From CAYFLR01 sp964343805 (GTDB lineage: Bacteria; Bdellovibrionota_B; Oligoflexia; CAYFLR01): a stretch of 64,000 nt of DNA. Positions 35,751-45,336 of the stretch are shown one piece after another (the first letter of the stretch is position 1; every line of letters starts with the position of its first letter). The notes beneath the pieces were generated by a model. The model saw only the letters and a program-made list of their open reading frames with translations, made no database searches and had not been told where the DNA came from. Made by a program: the position numbers and the translations under genes. Location: contig CAYFLR010000007.1 in NCBI GenBank assembly GCA_964343805.1, positions 62,001-126,000 on the forward strand, in the 5' to 3' direction.

Positions 35751-37631
35751 ATGAATCATTTTTTACTCCTCCTATTAGCCTGCTCCTTTCTAGTCAGTCC
35801 TAGGTTATATGGTAATAAATCAGGTGCATTTGTTAACCTAACTCCAAAGGCATTCACTTTTGAAGATCCTACTTTTTCTAAAACCATTTCTGAAGTTGCG
35901 GAACTTTCCAAAGAGTCATGGAAAATAAATGGGAAAATTCATTTCTTGCCTGGCTTTTTTCAAGATTCACGTCATTGGTTTAAAATTACCCTCTCTCCTA
36001 ATATTTCTATCCAAAAGAAACTCTACCTCCATGTGGATTCTCGGATGGCCGATGAAATTATTATCTATGAAGGGAGGCCTCCTTATAATCCTATTTTTAA
36101 TCGTGACATTCCAGAAGTGGCTGTTCAAGCTCCAGGGCAGGGTCCTTATAGCTTTACCGGATCTTATTTTAATTTGATTGGGATTAAGGATTGGCCTTAT
36201 CAAACCTATTATGTGGCCATACGATCCATTAAGAACTACCCTATTTCAATTTATGTTGGGGATGCGAGAGGAATTTTTAGGTACATCATCAAAGAGAATG
36301 CTCTTTCTGCTTTATTTGTAGGTATGATATTACTGCTGATGGTGTTTGCGGGGTTTCTTTATCTCACTCGCAGAGATAAGAACTTTCTTTTATATTTTCT
36401 TTTTACTTTTGTCATGCTTTTTTACTTTATTCATGTTTTTGGATGGCTCCAAATTTTTGCTCACTCTCATTATTCCTTTTTCGTTGAGAAAGTTTTTCTG
36501 CTTTCCTCTTCTCTTGGGCCTCCTTTATTGACTCTCTTTTTTACCTGTTATTTAAACTTCTTCAAACGCCATCTCTCTTTCCGAAAGAACCTTCGGCGAT
36601 TTATCGCCATGGTCATTGTCTTTGACTTTGTGTTGGTATGTTTACAGCCTCATTTTTTCATTGAGTTTTTAACTTATATGCAGGGGGGGATTTATTTCAT
36701 TTTCCTTCTTTTTCTAGCCGTTTATATGATGAGAGAACGGGATGAGGAAGCTCTTGTTTTTAGCCTTTCGGTTGGATTTATCTTTGTAGGGCTTACCTTG
36801 CAAGGGCTTTATAATGCAGCACTCATTGATTTTATCTATCCCCAGTTCTTTATAGCGGGAGGAGCTTTAGGTCAATCCCTGGTGTTTGCTGTGGCGCTCT
36901 ATCGTAATTATGAGTATATGGAAAAAGATAATCAAGTGTTCCAAACCATTGTTAAAAAGACGTCTCTTCTGGCTAATTTAGGTATGTTGACATCGAGCAT
37001 CATGCATGAAATAAAAACACCTGTCACAGTCATTAGCCATTTTTCCAAACGGATAAGAGACAAAGAATTGAATCCGGAGCAAGTAAAGGACTTTAACGAT
37101 TCTATATACAGTTCGGCTAATCGTCTGATGGATCTGAGTAAATTGGTCCGCAATTATAGTTTAGATCTGAAGGAAAGTGATTGGCAGCAGCTTTCTTTAA
37201 ATCAATTACTGAATAAAACTTTTGAGTTATTAGCCTCTATGTCAGTGTTTAAAAAACATCACTATGAACTCGATTTAGCGGATAATTTGCCTCCCTTTCG
37301 AGGTGTCTCTTACCTGCTTGAGAGTGTATTTATAAATTTAATAAATAATAGCATAGCAGCTGCCGGACTCGAAAAAGAGATAACCATCAAGGTGAAAACT
37401 TGCCAGGTACAAAATTATATTGAAGTCATTTATATAGATGACGGACCCGGTTTATCAAAGGAGGATCTTGAACTTTTGTTTCAACCTTTTTTTACTAAAG
37501 GAACTGAAAAAGGACTCGGTTTAGGAATGCCCATTGTAAAAAACTTTCTGGAATTGCATAATGGATCAATAACCGGGGAGAGTTCAATCGGTCGTGGTGT
37601 TAAATTTACCATAACTATTCCGTTAAACTAA
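35751..37631 (+). CDS. Sensor histidine kinase with 7TMR-DISM sensor
   Basis: From the ATG at 35751 the protein opens with a signal peptide (HFLLLLLACSFLVS), followed by an extracytoplasmic beta domain of about 170 residues that fits the DISM sensor fold, seven membrane helices (about residues 190-395), then HisKA with the phospho-accepting His in SSIMHEIKTPVTVISHF and an HATPase domain (NLINNSIAAAG, IDDGPGLSKED, GLGLGMPIVKNF). DISM sensors are thought to bind carbohydrates or similar ligands. The earlier in-frame GTG at 35673 lies upstream of the -10 element and would add 26 residues before the signal peptide. The receiver-kinase gene follows 31 nt later, so the pair is an operon. Confidence 0.92.
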   Translation: MNHFLLLLLACSFLVSPRLYGNKSGAFVNLTPKAFTFEDPTFSKTISEVAELSKESWKINGKIHFLPGFFQDSRHWFKITLSPNISIQKKLYLHVDSRMADEIIIYEGRPPYNPIFNRDIPEVAVQAPGQGPYSFTGSYFNLIGIKDWPYQTYYVAIRSIKNYPISIYVGDARGIFRYIIKENALSALFVGMILLLMVFAGFLYLTRRDKNFLLYFLFTFVMLFYFIHVFGWLQIFAHSHYSFFVEKVFLLSSSLGPPLLTLFFTCYLNFFKRHLSFRKNLRRFIAMVIVFDFVLVCLQPHFFIEFLTYMQGGIYFIFLLFLAVYMMRERDEEALVFSLSVGFIFVGLTLQGLYNAALIDFIYPQFFIAGGALGQSLVFAVALYRNYEYMEKDNQVFQTIVKKTSLLANLGMLTSSIMHEIKTPVTVISHFSKRIRDKELNPEQVKDFNDSIYSSANRLMDLSKLVRNYSLDLKESDWQQLSLNQLLNKTFELLASMSVFKKHHYELDLADNLPPFRGVSYLLESVFINLINNSIAAAGLEKEITIKVKTCQVQNYIEVIYIDDGPGLSKEDLELLFQPFFTKGTEKGLGLGMPIVKNFLELHNGSITGESSIGRGVKFTITIPLN

Positions 37632-37662
37632 TAGTATTAGGGTTTGAAAGGAACCTTCACTC

Positions 37663-39267
37663 ATGGAATCAGATGAATTAGATTTTTTAGATGATGATGA
37701 ACAGAGCGAGGCAGATGATGACTGTTGGAAGGTTTTAATCGTTGATGATGAACCCAGTGTTCACGAAGTAACCAAAATGGCTCTCAATAAAAGTCGTTTT
37801 GAGAATAAAAACCTTTCCTTTATAAGTGCCTATTCCGGTAAGGAAGCTCGGCAGCTCTTGAGTGAAAACAAAGATATCGCTCTTATTTTACTTGATGTGG
37901 TGATGGAAACCGATGATCAAGGTCTGCAGATCGTAAAGTTTATCCGCGATGAACAGCAAAACAAAATGGTGAGGATTATCTTAAGAACCGGGCAGCCAGG
38001 TCAAATGCCAGAGGAGAGGATCGTTAACGAATATGATATTAACGATTATAAAGAAAAGAATGAGTTGGTTTATGAGAAGTTATACACTACGGTCGTTAAT
38101 TCCATCAGATCTTATCGAGATTTGGTCATCATTGACCGGCAAAATCAGTTCCTCAAGGTGATCAATGATATTCTTAATTTACCATTACAAAGTTCCTCAT
38201 TTGCCAGTATCTTCGCAGAGGCTTTAAATAAGTTAACCTCTTCCAATCTATTACCAGTTTCAGACCATGGCCTCATTTATGAATTTGATGGTCAGAATAA
38301 TGAATTTACGCTCATTGCAAATCACAATATGGAGGACCGAGACAGGTCTCCCCTTACCATAAAAAAAGTGGAAGATTTGCATATTATTGAAAATCATTTA
38401 TTGATAAAACTTTTAGCTAACGAAGCTCTCATTGGAGTTGTGGTCCTTTTTAAAGAAGGGGCCGCTTCACCCCCCCTTGACCCCCCTATTTATAGTGCCA
38501 TAGCTCATAACTTCTCTAATATTTTGCAGCGCAAAAATGCGGAGTTAGAAAAAAATCGTCTGCAATCTCAATTAATCCAATCTTCAAAACTGGCCACGGT
38601 GGGAACTATAATATCTGGGATCATCCATGAGTTGAGTACTCCTTCTACTGTTCTCTCTGGGTTTATAAAACGCTTAGGTTCTCATGTTAAGAAATCTCCC
38701 ACTTCTGATGAGTACCTTGAAAATATGAAACAAGCGAGTAACCGAATTTTAACCGTCGTGAAGCAGTTACGCTCTTTTATCCGTAAAAGCACCGATGAAG
38801 ATTTTAAAGCTATTAATTTACAAGATCCCATCAAGAATGCTTTAAATCTACAGCGAACTCAAATGGTAGACATTGAGGTTCAGCTGAATTTTAATCTACC
38901 TGATGCCACTATCTGGGGCGAACTCTCGCAACTAGAAACCATTTTTTTCAATTTCTTATCTAACAGTATCGATGCCTATATAGAAAACAGCATTACCACC
39001 AGTAAGCTGATTACATTTTCTACAGAAAAAGAGGCTGACGATAAGGTTAGAATTATCTATCAGGACAATGCCGGTGGTCTTTCGCCTGAAACCTTGGAAA
39101 AAGTGTTTCATCCCTTTTATACCACTAAAAAAGCAGGAAAAGGGACGGGGCTTGGTATGTCCGTAACTAAAGAAATAATAACCAAATTAAAAGGCTCCAT
39201 TGCTGTAGCAACTAAAGAAGGGGAGGGAACCAAGTTTACTATTGAACTGCCCCTTTATAAATCCTAG
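37663..39267 (+). CDS. Receiver-DUF3369-histidine kinase fusion
   Basis: Receiver domain first (WKVLIVDDEPSVHEVTKMAL, acceptor Asp in ALILLDVVME, and IILRTGQPGQMPEE in place of the usual Thr loop). This wording, and the region after it (residues about 165-290), is typical of receivers followed by DUF3369, a GAF-like domain. Then comes a HisKA domain (LATVGTIISGIIHELSTPSTV) and an HATPase domain (NFLSNSIDAYIEN, DNAGGLSPETLE, GKGTGLGMSVT). There is no membrane segment. Sitting 31 nt behind the 7TM kinase, it is likely to be that kinase's phosphorelay partner, yet neither has a DNA-binding output. Confidence 0.9.
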   Translation: MESDELDFLDDDEQSEADDDCWKVLIVDDEPSVHEVTKMALNKSRFENKNLSFISAYSGKEARQLLSENKDIALILLDVVMETDDQGLQIVKFIRDEQQNKMVRIILRTGQPGQMPEERIVNEYDINDYKEKNELVYEKLYTTVVNSIRSYRDLVIIDRQNQFLKVINDILNLPLQSSSFASIFAEALNKLTSSNLLPVSDHGLIYEFDGQNNEFTLIANHNMEDRDRSPLTIKKVEDLHIIENHLLIKLLANEALIGVVVLFKEGAASPPLDPPIYSAIAHNFSNILQRKNAELEKNRLQSQLIQSSKLATVGTIISGIIHELSTPSTVLSGFIKRLGSHVKKSPTSDEYLENMKQASNRILTVVKQLRSFIRKSTDEDFKAINLQDPIKNALNLQRTQMVDIEVQLNFNLPDATIWGELSQLETIFFNFLSNSIDAYIENSITTSKLITFSTEKEADDKVRIIYQDNAGGLSPETLEKVFHPFYTTKKAGKGTGLGMSVTKEIITKLKGSIAVATKEGEGTKFTIELPLYKS

Positions 39268-39276
39268 TAATAGATT

Positions 39277-39729
39277 ATGTATCAAATTATAACAGCCAGT
39301 GAGGCTCATCAAGAATTTATTATTAATGCTCAATTAAAGATGGCGAGAGAGACAGAGAACCTATCTCTTGATTCAAATACTGTTGCCAATGGAGTTGCTG
39401 CGGTTTTCAAAGATCCGCAGCTTGGGTACTACCTCATTGCAAAAAAAGAGGAAGAGTGTGTGGCTTCTCTTCTTATCACCTACGAATGGAGTGATTGGAG
39501 AAATGGAACGGTTTGGTGGATTCAATCGGTGTATGTTGATCCCGCCCATCGAAAGAAGGGAGTTTTTAAAAAACTCTATCAAGAGATAAAAAACAGGGTT
39601 CAAAATAATGAAGGAGTGGTGGGGTTGCGACTCTATGTAGATAAAACCAACCAATCTGCCCAAAAAGTATATACTAAGCTCGGCATGAATGGGAATCATT
39701 ACTCTCTCTTTGAATGGATGAAGGAGTGA
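39277..39729 (+). CDS. GNAT-family N-acetyltransferase
   Basis: A 150-residue acetyl-CoA-dependent transferase. The core motif A is visible, VWWIQSVYVDPAHRKKGVFK, with the acetyl-CoA loop, and motif B follows in GLRLYVDKTNQSAQKVYTKLGM. The substrate (small amine, peptide or protein) cannot be told. It starts 9 nt after the receiver-kinase gene and its end adjoins the start of the dehydrogenase gene, so it is inside one long operon. Confidence 0.9.
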   Translation: MYQIITASEAHQEFIINAQLKMARETENLSLDSNTVANGVAAVFKDPQLGYYLIAKKEEECVASLLITYEWSDWRNGTVWWIQSVYVDPAHRKKGVFKKLYQEIKNRVQNNEGVVGLRLYVDKTNQSAQKVYTKLGMNGNHYSLFEWMKE

Positions 39730-39731
39730 AT

Positions 39732-40541
39732 ATGGAAAAAAATATACCGGAGTGGCCTTCTTTGGAAAAAAAATATGCTCTCATCACCGGGGCATCCAGT
39801 GGAATTGGAAGAGACTTTGCTCGAATCCTAGCGGCTAAAGGAATAAATCTGGTTATCGTGGCTCGTAGGGAGGAGCTTCTTAAGCAGTTAAAAGAGGAGT
39901 TAAAAGAACTGCATCAGGTTGAGATTGAGATCTTCGTTAAAGATCTTTCAGAACCGAATTCAGCCTTGGATGTAAAAAAATACCTTGATCAAAAAGGAAT
40001 TTTTATCACACTGCTCATCAATAATGCAGGCTTTGGTCTATTTGGGGACTTTGCAAAGCTGGATGAACAAAAAGAGCAGCAAATGCTGCAGTTGAATATC
40101 AATACCTTGGTGCAACTCACCAAAATATTTCTTAAAGAGATGTTAGCCAAGGGTGAAGGATATATTCTGCAGGTGGCTTCGGTGACCTCATTTCAACCCG
40201 TTCCTTGGTATTCTACTTATGGTGCAAGTAAGAGTTTTGTCCTGCATTTTGCAGAGGCTCTCTACCAGGAGCTTAAGGGAACTCCAATTCATGTTTCTGC
40301 TCTTTGTCCCGGTGAAACTGCCACCGAATTTTTTGCTAGATCAAATGACTCTCATCATAAAAGTCATTCTCTTGGAGTAATGGGGAGTTATGAAGTTGCC
40401 ACCCTGGGTTTAGAGGCTCTATTTCAGAGAAAGCCCTTTAAAATAACTGGCTTCCATAACGCTTTCGCGGCTTTTTTATCTCGACTGTTTCCTCGCAGTT
40501 GGGTGGCGGCTATCGCCTTTTTTATTATGAAAAACAGATAG
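39732..40541 (+). CDS. Short-chain dehydrogenase/reductase (SDR)
   Basis: A classical SDR of 269 residues. Seen: the nucleotide-binding ALITGASSGIGRDFAR, the NNAG motif in LLINNAGFGLFG, the catalytic Ser in VASVTSFQPVPW, the YxxxK in YSTYGASKSF, and the CPGETATEFF loop. The ALITGASSGIG / VARREE combination, with Arg after the second strand, fits NADP(H). The C-terminus has a hydrophobic segment, as in the DltE/YqjQ type. Substrate unknown. ATG at 39732 has AAGGAG 5 nt upstream; it is preferred over 39714. Confidence 0.92.
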   Translation: MEKNIPEWPSLEKKYALITGASSGIGRDFARILAAKGINLVIVARREELLKQLKEELKELHQVEIEIFVKDLSEPNSALDVKKYLDQKGIFITLLINNAGFGLFGDFAKLDEQKEQQMLQLNINTLVQLTKIFLKEMLAKGEGYILQVASVTSFQPVPWYSTYGASKSFVLHFAEALYQELKGTPIHVSALCPGETATEFFARSNDSHHKSHSLGVMGSYEVATLGLEALFQRKPFKITGFHNAFAAFLSRLFPRSWVAAIAFFIMKNR

Positions 40542-40617
40542 TTAACCTTCCTGTTCTTAAGTAAGATGTTGATTTTCCGAAAAGATTTTTAAATGGAGTG
40601 TCTTTAGGAGGTTAGCT

Positions 40618-42411
40618 TTGTTTGCCCAAAAATATATTATGCCCTGCCTGTTTTTACTAATGGCTATTCTCTTATTTGGGGGTTGTAAAAAAAGGGTCAC
40701 TCCCTCTCATTTGAGCGATTGGGAAAAGGCTATATGGGATGCCCAGGTGAGCCAGTCCGGTGCCAAAATGTGGCGAGCCGATCAAGGGGGACGAAGCTGG
40801 CTGGTGGCGGATGAATTGGCTTATGATAAATGGATAGCCGAGGTTTCTCCCTCCATTTTGAGAAAATGGGATATTCCTATTGATTGTGCCGATTCGGTGA
40901 TGGCTCTTCGTTTTATCTTTGCCCTACAGCATGGTTTAGCCATCAAGTTTGGCAAGTATAATTCCACCGATTATTGGGATAATCCTATGGCCATGTTGAG
41001 AAAGGCAACTATTAGCTATGGAACTCAAGAAATAGATGACTTTAGCTATTTGGTGGATATGTGGGAGATGGTGAACTATCAAGGGGGAAGTTTTGTTTTA
41101 GAAGATGGACATAGCTATACGATCAATGGACTTAATGAGTTGAACCTGTTAACAACTCTTTCCAGTGGTCCTCCTATTACGGTAAAAGATTTAGGACAAG
41201 GAAATTTCTTTGAGAAACATAATGATGGTCAGAGGTTTAGAAGATTTTTTGCCTATGAGAGACGAGGGAAGCAATTAATTGCTAATCACAAAGTCAGTTA
41301 TCAAGCCCACCCTGCGGCTCAGCAGAGTTCAAAAGGCGACTGGTATGACTGTGTCATGAAAGATTATGTTGAAGAAGATGGTAACCGAATAGATCAAAAA
41401 CCTTTTTGGAAGAACATTTATAACTTCGTTCGGGTACAAAATTTGAAACCCGTCTACAATCAAACTGCTCTTGAGGCTGATGGCATAGTTTGTCCACATA
41501 ATGTTCATGTTGATAAGAAGTATATCCAACCCGGTCACCCAGTGCCTCCCCAGGTCGATTTTAAAGCGATTGCAGCTCAGATGTTTGATGACCTTTGTGA
41601 CTATTTACAAGAGCGAGTGTCTGTGGTGGATGAGGGGTTTGCCAAGTGCCATCAAAATCAGATCCCCCTTTGTACCAAAGAGCCTCATGGTGAATATTCC
41701 ACTCCCAGTCGAGATGGAAAAATAATAGCAAAGACCAGTATGCTGCAGCAGTTGGTATCGGAGCTGAAGTTGGAGAAGGATTACCTTAGCCGAAGGTGTC
41801 AGCTAACCCTCCATCCAGAACTGGATGTGAAAGAGAAAGAACTGGAAAAAGAGGTGGCCTTATTTGGGATAATAGCCCGAAGTTTCTCTTCTGCCATGTG
41901 GATAGTTCGTGCTTTCAATGTGCAGACCAGGCCTTTTTTTAACAATGAACCCTTTGATCCCACTCGTTCTTACCAAGAACGCTGGGGGTGTCATCCCCAA
42001 GATAAGGAGTTTAGCTGTTTAGAGCAAAATGGTTTTAAACAAGTGGCAGATAATATTTTAGAGGGCTATCCTTTTGAGGTTGAGCCTCCTTCGGAAGTGG
42101 GAAAGCTGGTGAAAGGTCAGGAGTGGGTAGTGAATCCTTCCGATGATTTTTATATTACCCATGACGCTATGCAAGATTCTTTGGTTGCCGAAGGAAAAAC
42201 CACAGTCTGTTTTTTGCCAGATAAATCAGTTATCAAAATTGTGGGTTTTTCTGCTGATGGTTCTTTCACTCTATTCCAAACGATCAAAGTTGCTCCTTCC
42301 AGATCTAGGATGAGTTATATGAGTGTTTGTGATGAGAATATGTATGGTTTAAATCTGACATATGCTATGAAGGAGCAGTTGAAAAACAAGTCTCTCAGTC
42401 GGGCCAATTAA
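40618..42411 (+). CDS. Lipoprotein of unknown function
   Basis: Start codon is TTG with AGGAGG a few bases in front. The signal peptide ends in the lipobox LFGGC near residue 23. The remaining 575 residues contain many Trp, Tyr and Cys and no motif that I recognise; the middle has an alternating hydrophobic region (QEIDDFSYLVDMWEMVNYQG) and the sequence GHSYTING. It may be one of the fast-evolving surface lipoproteins common in this window. Seventy-six bases separate it from the SDR gene; no terminator is evident between them. Confidence 0.7.
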   Translation: MFAQKYIMPCLFLLMAILLFGGCKKRVTPSHLSDWEKAIWDAQVSQSGAKMWRADQGGRSWLVADELAYDKWIAEVSPSILRKWDIPIDCADSVMALRFIFALQHGLAIKFGKYNSTDYWDNPMAMLRKATISYGTQEIDDFSYLVDMWEMVNYQGGSFVLEDGHSYTINGLNELNLLTTLSSGPPITVKDLGQGNFFEKHNDGQRFRRFFAYERRGKQLIANHKVSYQAHPAAQQSSKGDWYDCVMKDYVEEDGNRIDQKPFWKNIYNFVRVQNLKPVYNQTALEADGIVCPHNVHVDKKYIQPGHPVPPQVDFKAIAAQMFDDLCDYLQERVSVVDEGFAKCHQNQIPLCTKEPHGEYSTPSRDGKIIAKTSMLQQLVSELKLEKDYLSRRCQLTLHPELDVKEKELEKEVALFGIIARSFSSAMWIVRAFNVQTRPFFNNEPFDPTRSYQERWGCHPQDKEFSCLEQNGFKQVADNILEGYPFEVEPPSEVGKLVKGQEWVVNPSDDFYITHDAMQDSLVAEGKTTVCFLPDKSVIKIVGFSADGSFTLFQTIKVAPSRSRMSYMSVCDENMYGLNLTYAMKEQLKNKSLSRAN

Positions 42412-42512
42412 AAAGATCCAAAAAACCGAGTTTAATTCAAGAAAAAATCTAAGAATGTGCTATGATGCTCTGGAATAATTGGAATGGAGTTTATTTCTTA
42501 CTGAGGTGTACT

Positions 42513-42914
42513 ATGTTGGATAAGATCAATAAAGAAGTAGTGGCAGCTATGAAGGCGGGAGATAAGTTTCGCCTCAATGTGATTAAGTTACTAAAATCTG
42601 AAATACAAGCCGATGCCAAATCTGCCAATCCCCGCTCAGTGGAACAAGTTATCGCCGCTCATCGAAAACGGCTGGGTAAAACTCTCGATCTTTACAAAGA
42701 CCGTCCTGAGCAGCTAGCAGAACTGAAAAAAGAGTTGGATATTTTAGATGAGTTTATGCCAAAAGCCATGTCGGAAGATGAGGTGATTGCCCTGATAGAT
42801 AAGCACATGGAACTCGGTAACTTTGGGCAAGTGATGAAAGCGGTGCGAGGAGAGTTAACCGGTCCTTTTGATGGGAAAAAACTGGCTGAAATGATCAAAG
42901 CTAAATTTGCCTAA
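42513..42914 (+). CDS. GatB/YqeY domain protein
   Basis: A 133-residue helical protein of the YqeY family, related to the tRNA-binding tail of the GatB amidotransferase subunit. Typical wording: MKAGDKFRLNVIKLLKSEIQ near the start, ELDILDEFMPKAMSEDEV in the middle, and GNFGQVMKAVRGELTGPFDG then KLAEMIKAKF at the end. The molecular role of free YqeY is not established. The ATG at 42513 has GAGGTG 7 nt upstream and matches the family start, so I reject the longer reading from 42462. Confidence 0.9.
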   Translation: MLDKINKEVVAAMKAGDKFRLNVIKLLKSEIQADAKSANPRSVEQVIAAHRKRLGKTLDLYKDRPEQLAELKKELDILDEFMPKAMSEDEVIALIDKHMELGNFGQVMKAVRGELTGPFDGKKLAEMIKAKFA

Positions 42915-42941
42915 GTACTTTGGTAGAAAGGAATTTTTTCC

Positions 42942-43490
42942 ATGCTGTTACAACGATCTAAATCTCAACTTTTAGTTATTGATATTCAAGAGAAGATGGT
43001 GAAAGCGGTGCAAGAGGCGCCTAAAATGCTAAAAAATTGTGAGATCTTACTGAAGGCGGCCAATGAACTCTCTATCCCCATTACTTGCTCTGAACAATAC
43101 CCCAAGGGTCTCGGGTATACCATGCCTGCCCTGAAAGAACTTTTGCCTACTCCCGCTTTAGAAAAATCCACCATGTCCTGTGCCAAAGATAGTGCATTAA
43201 AATCTGCGCTGGCCAAAGGTGCGGTAGATGATCGAAAGATGGTTGTTATTATGGGTATAGAAGCACATATCTGTGTGCTAGAGTCTGCTATCGATCTTGC
43301 TGAGCTTGACTACGATGTGTTTGTGGTTTGGGATGCTGTTTCCTCTAGAGCTCCTGTCAGTTTAGAGATCACCAAATCTAGATTAGAGCATCATGGAATT
43401 CAACTCATTACCACTGAAATGGTGCTGTTTGAATGGCTAGAAAGATGTGATGATCCTGCTTTTAAAAAGCTGACCCCGCTGATAAAATAA
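42942..43490 (+). CDS. Isochorismatase-like cysteine hydrolase
   Basis: The triad of the family is present: Asp in LLVIDIQEKMVKAV, Lys in LEKSTMSCAKDSAL and Cys in IMGIEAHICVLESAIDL. The family includes isochorismatases, nicotinamidases and many hydrolases of unknown substrate; the short length (182 residues) and CSEQYPKGLG motif fit the YcaC/hydrolase subgroup rather than a siderophore enzyme. AAAGGAA precedes the ATG. It follows yqeY by 27 nt. Its 3' end abuts a region of gene remnants. Confidence 0.9.
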   Translation: MLLQRSKSQLLVIDIQEKMVKAVQEAPKMLKNCEILLKAANELSIPITCSEQYPKGLGYTMPALKELLPTPALEKSTMSCAKDSALKSALAKGAVDDRKMVVIMGIEAHICVLESAIDLAELDYDVFVVWDAVSSRAPVSLEITKSRLEHHGIQLITTEMVLFEWLERCDDPAFKKLTPLIK

Positions 43491-43494
43491 TGGC

Positions 43495-43615
43495 TGTATA
43501 TTTTATTGGATTTAACATCCCCTTGCAGCCATCTGGATATGGTTTTGCGATTGACTCCAATTTGTTCAGCGACCCACCACTGTTTTAACTCTAGCCTATC
43601 AAAATTGTGGTTCAT
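43495..43615 (-). pseudogene. Remnant of a small helix-turn-helix gene
   Basis: From an ATG at 43615 (minus) about 38 residues look genuine: FDRLELKQWWVAEQIGVNRK then TISRWLQGDVKSNK, a clear helix-turn-helix with the recognition helix around NRKTISRWL. The frame then runs antisense into the isochorismatase gene, so the original 3' end has been lost, with the break near 43490-43510. The fragment sits 33 nt after the end of another minus-strand remnant, so they may once have been an operon. Confidence 0.5.
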
Positions 43616-43648
43616 CTTTTAAGTTAAAAGATCGAGTGAAGCAAGATA

Positions 43649-43843
43649 TTAAGCGGGGTTTTCCTTCAAAGGTTCAACCAAAATCTTCTTCAATAGAGGT
43701 AAATAAACCTCAATTGGTAATGAGGCATTTACTTTATTAAGAAGAAGGTGAATGAATCTTCCCCGGATGAGTTGGGTGTGTTGAATGATGAAAATTCCAA
43801 TGCGATCTCCTAAATGGTGAGTATCAATGTCTAAAAAACTGTC
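43649..43843 (-). pseudogene. Remnant of an unknown minus-strand gene (C-terminal end)
   Basis: The minus strand between 43843 and the TAA at 43651-43649 is open and reads like protein, with THHLGDRIGIFIIQHTQ, LIRGRFIHLLLNKVNASL and LPLLKKILVEPLKENPA before the stop. A stop codon at 43846-43844 closes it upstream, and the plus-strand remnant begins in the same place, so a deletion junction lies near 43800-43850. No start codon of its own is seen. I do not recognise the family. Confidence 0.4.
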
Positions 43844-44436
43844 CTAAAGAATTTTCGCCCGAGTCCAAGAAAAGCATTGATGGGATCTTTAAAACCAGTG
43901 ACCTGCAAACAGAAGTAAATGGTTGTGAACCATCTGAAATTGATGCATTAGAGCAGGATGTTGCCAAATATGTTTTAATTCGATCTAAAGAAACTAAAGG
44001 TGCGGGAGTGGAAAGCGGTATAACTTTAAATAGCTATCTTTTTGCTACCTGTATAAGTGAAGAGGACTGCATGGCCCAATCGAATCATTTTGATAAATAT
44101 AAGGGGGCTATCATGTTTGATCATCCAAAAGGAGGAGAAAAAGATGGCTTTTATACATACAGTAATGAGACTCTTTTAAAACAGACTAGCAAAGACCGAA
44201 TCGGTTTTAAAGAGCTGCGCCTCTCCTTTTTAGAAGATGGAACCATCCATTTGGATAGAGAGATCCAAAATCAAGAATTTGAGCAATCTACAAGCAGATG
44301 CAGTATGAGGAAGGATTCCATAAAAACCTTAAAAGAAGCCACTGATCCCAGTTGCACTCTAAAGCAAACTCTAACCGGAATAAAAATCAAAGATATTGAA
44401 GTTAATGGTGAAGAAGAAACAGCTTCCCAGAAGTAG
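43791..44436 (+). pseudogene. 5'-truncated gene for a Cys-containing protein of unknown function
   Basis: The frame is open from about 43791 to the stop at 44436, but the first usable start is a GTG at 44008 with only GCGGGA upstream. The reading before that GTG looks genuine (GEYQCLKNCPKEFSPESKK, TEVNGCEPSEIDALEQ), so the gene has probably lost its own start and signal peptide. The readable protein has paired Cys (CLKNC; CISEEDC), as in exported proteins of this genome. Function unknown. A truncated version of about 142 residues from 44008 might still be made. Confidence 0.5.
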
Positions 44437-44615
44437 CCATTGTAGGGGGTGACAGCGGGGCTGAGGAAAAAAGGTTATAAATTAGAATAGTTATAAATGT
44501 TTGTAGCCCTTGGTACTCAGTGTTTTTAAATTGGTTTTCATGCGCAATTTTCTTGCTTTTATTATTCATTTTGGTAAATACAAAGAAGTGAAAACGGGGT
44601 TGTAAGGGCTGATAT

Positions 44616-45248
44616 ATGGCGGTTTCACATAGACAACGAAAATTATTCAATAACAGAGTATTGCACATTACAATACGTACCGGTATTAAGAGAGTTAATT
44701 TTAATAACAAATTAGCCAGAGGTATTATTTTAAGACAATTGAAAATCCTTAGCCACAAGAAGGGTGTGGCCATTTCTTCCTACTGTATCTGTCACAACCA
44801 TCTTCATTTATTACTTCAATATAATCCCAATACTAACCCCGGTAACCTCCCAGTAGATCGTCTGTTTGGCAATGCTCTTCGCAGTTTTTTCTCAACTATT
44901 GCCAAAGGAGTAAACAGGCTGTATCTGCGTAGTGGGAAACTTTTTGAGGATCGTTATTTTCAACGGCCTCTTAAATCCACCACTGAAATAATATCAGGTT
45001 TTCGTTACGTTATACTCAATCGCAAGAAAGCTCTTTCCAAACTCAACATTCCTGTATTTTATAACCCTCGAAAAGATCCCAATTTATCCATCATGCCATT
45101 AGAGAAAGGTTGGTTCCCATTAAAATTGATTGGCTTTACTATCAAAGCACTGGGGTTTTCCAGGGAAAAGCAGGCTAAAGAGGCTTGTTATTCTGATCCC
45201 AGATCGATGGTATCCATGTTGATGGCCTTGGCTTTTAGTGCTCGCTAA
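44616..45248 (+). mobile_element. IS200-like / REP-associated Y1 transposase (HUH)
   Basis: The HUH motif of single-strand DNA transposases is plain in ICHNHLHLLLQYN, and a candidate catalytic Tyr follows in GFRYVILNRKKAL, as in the Y1_Tnp family. At 210 residues, without terminal inverted repeats or target duplications that I can see, it fits a RAYT-type domesticated transposase rather than an intact insertion sequence. It stands beside the region of gene remnants. A 7-bp inverted pair, AGCCCTT at 44505 and AAGGGCT at 44604, lies just before it and might be chance. AAGG precedes the ATG by 9 nt. Confidence 0.8.
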
Positions 45249-45336
45249 AAAATGGCATTCCTATTAGAGTTCTTAAACTATCAAATTTCTTATGTTACAA
45301 TAAGCTTTAGATTAATCCAACCAGCGGAGGGACCTC

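Noticed and set aside
44505..44610. AGCCCTT/AAGGGCT inverted pair as REP or transposon end
   Set aside because: Seven bases 100 nt apart can occur by chance, and no matching copy is seen on the far side of the transposase.
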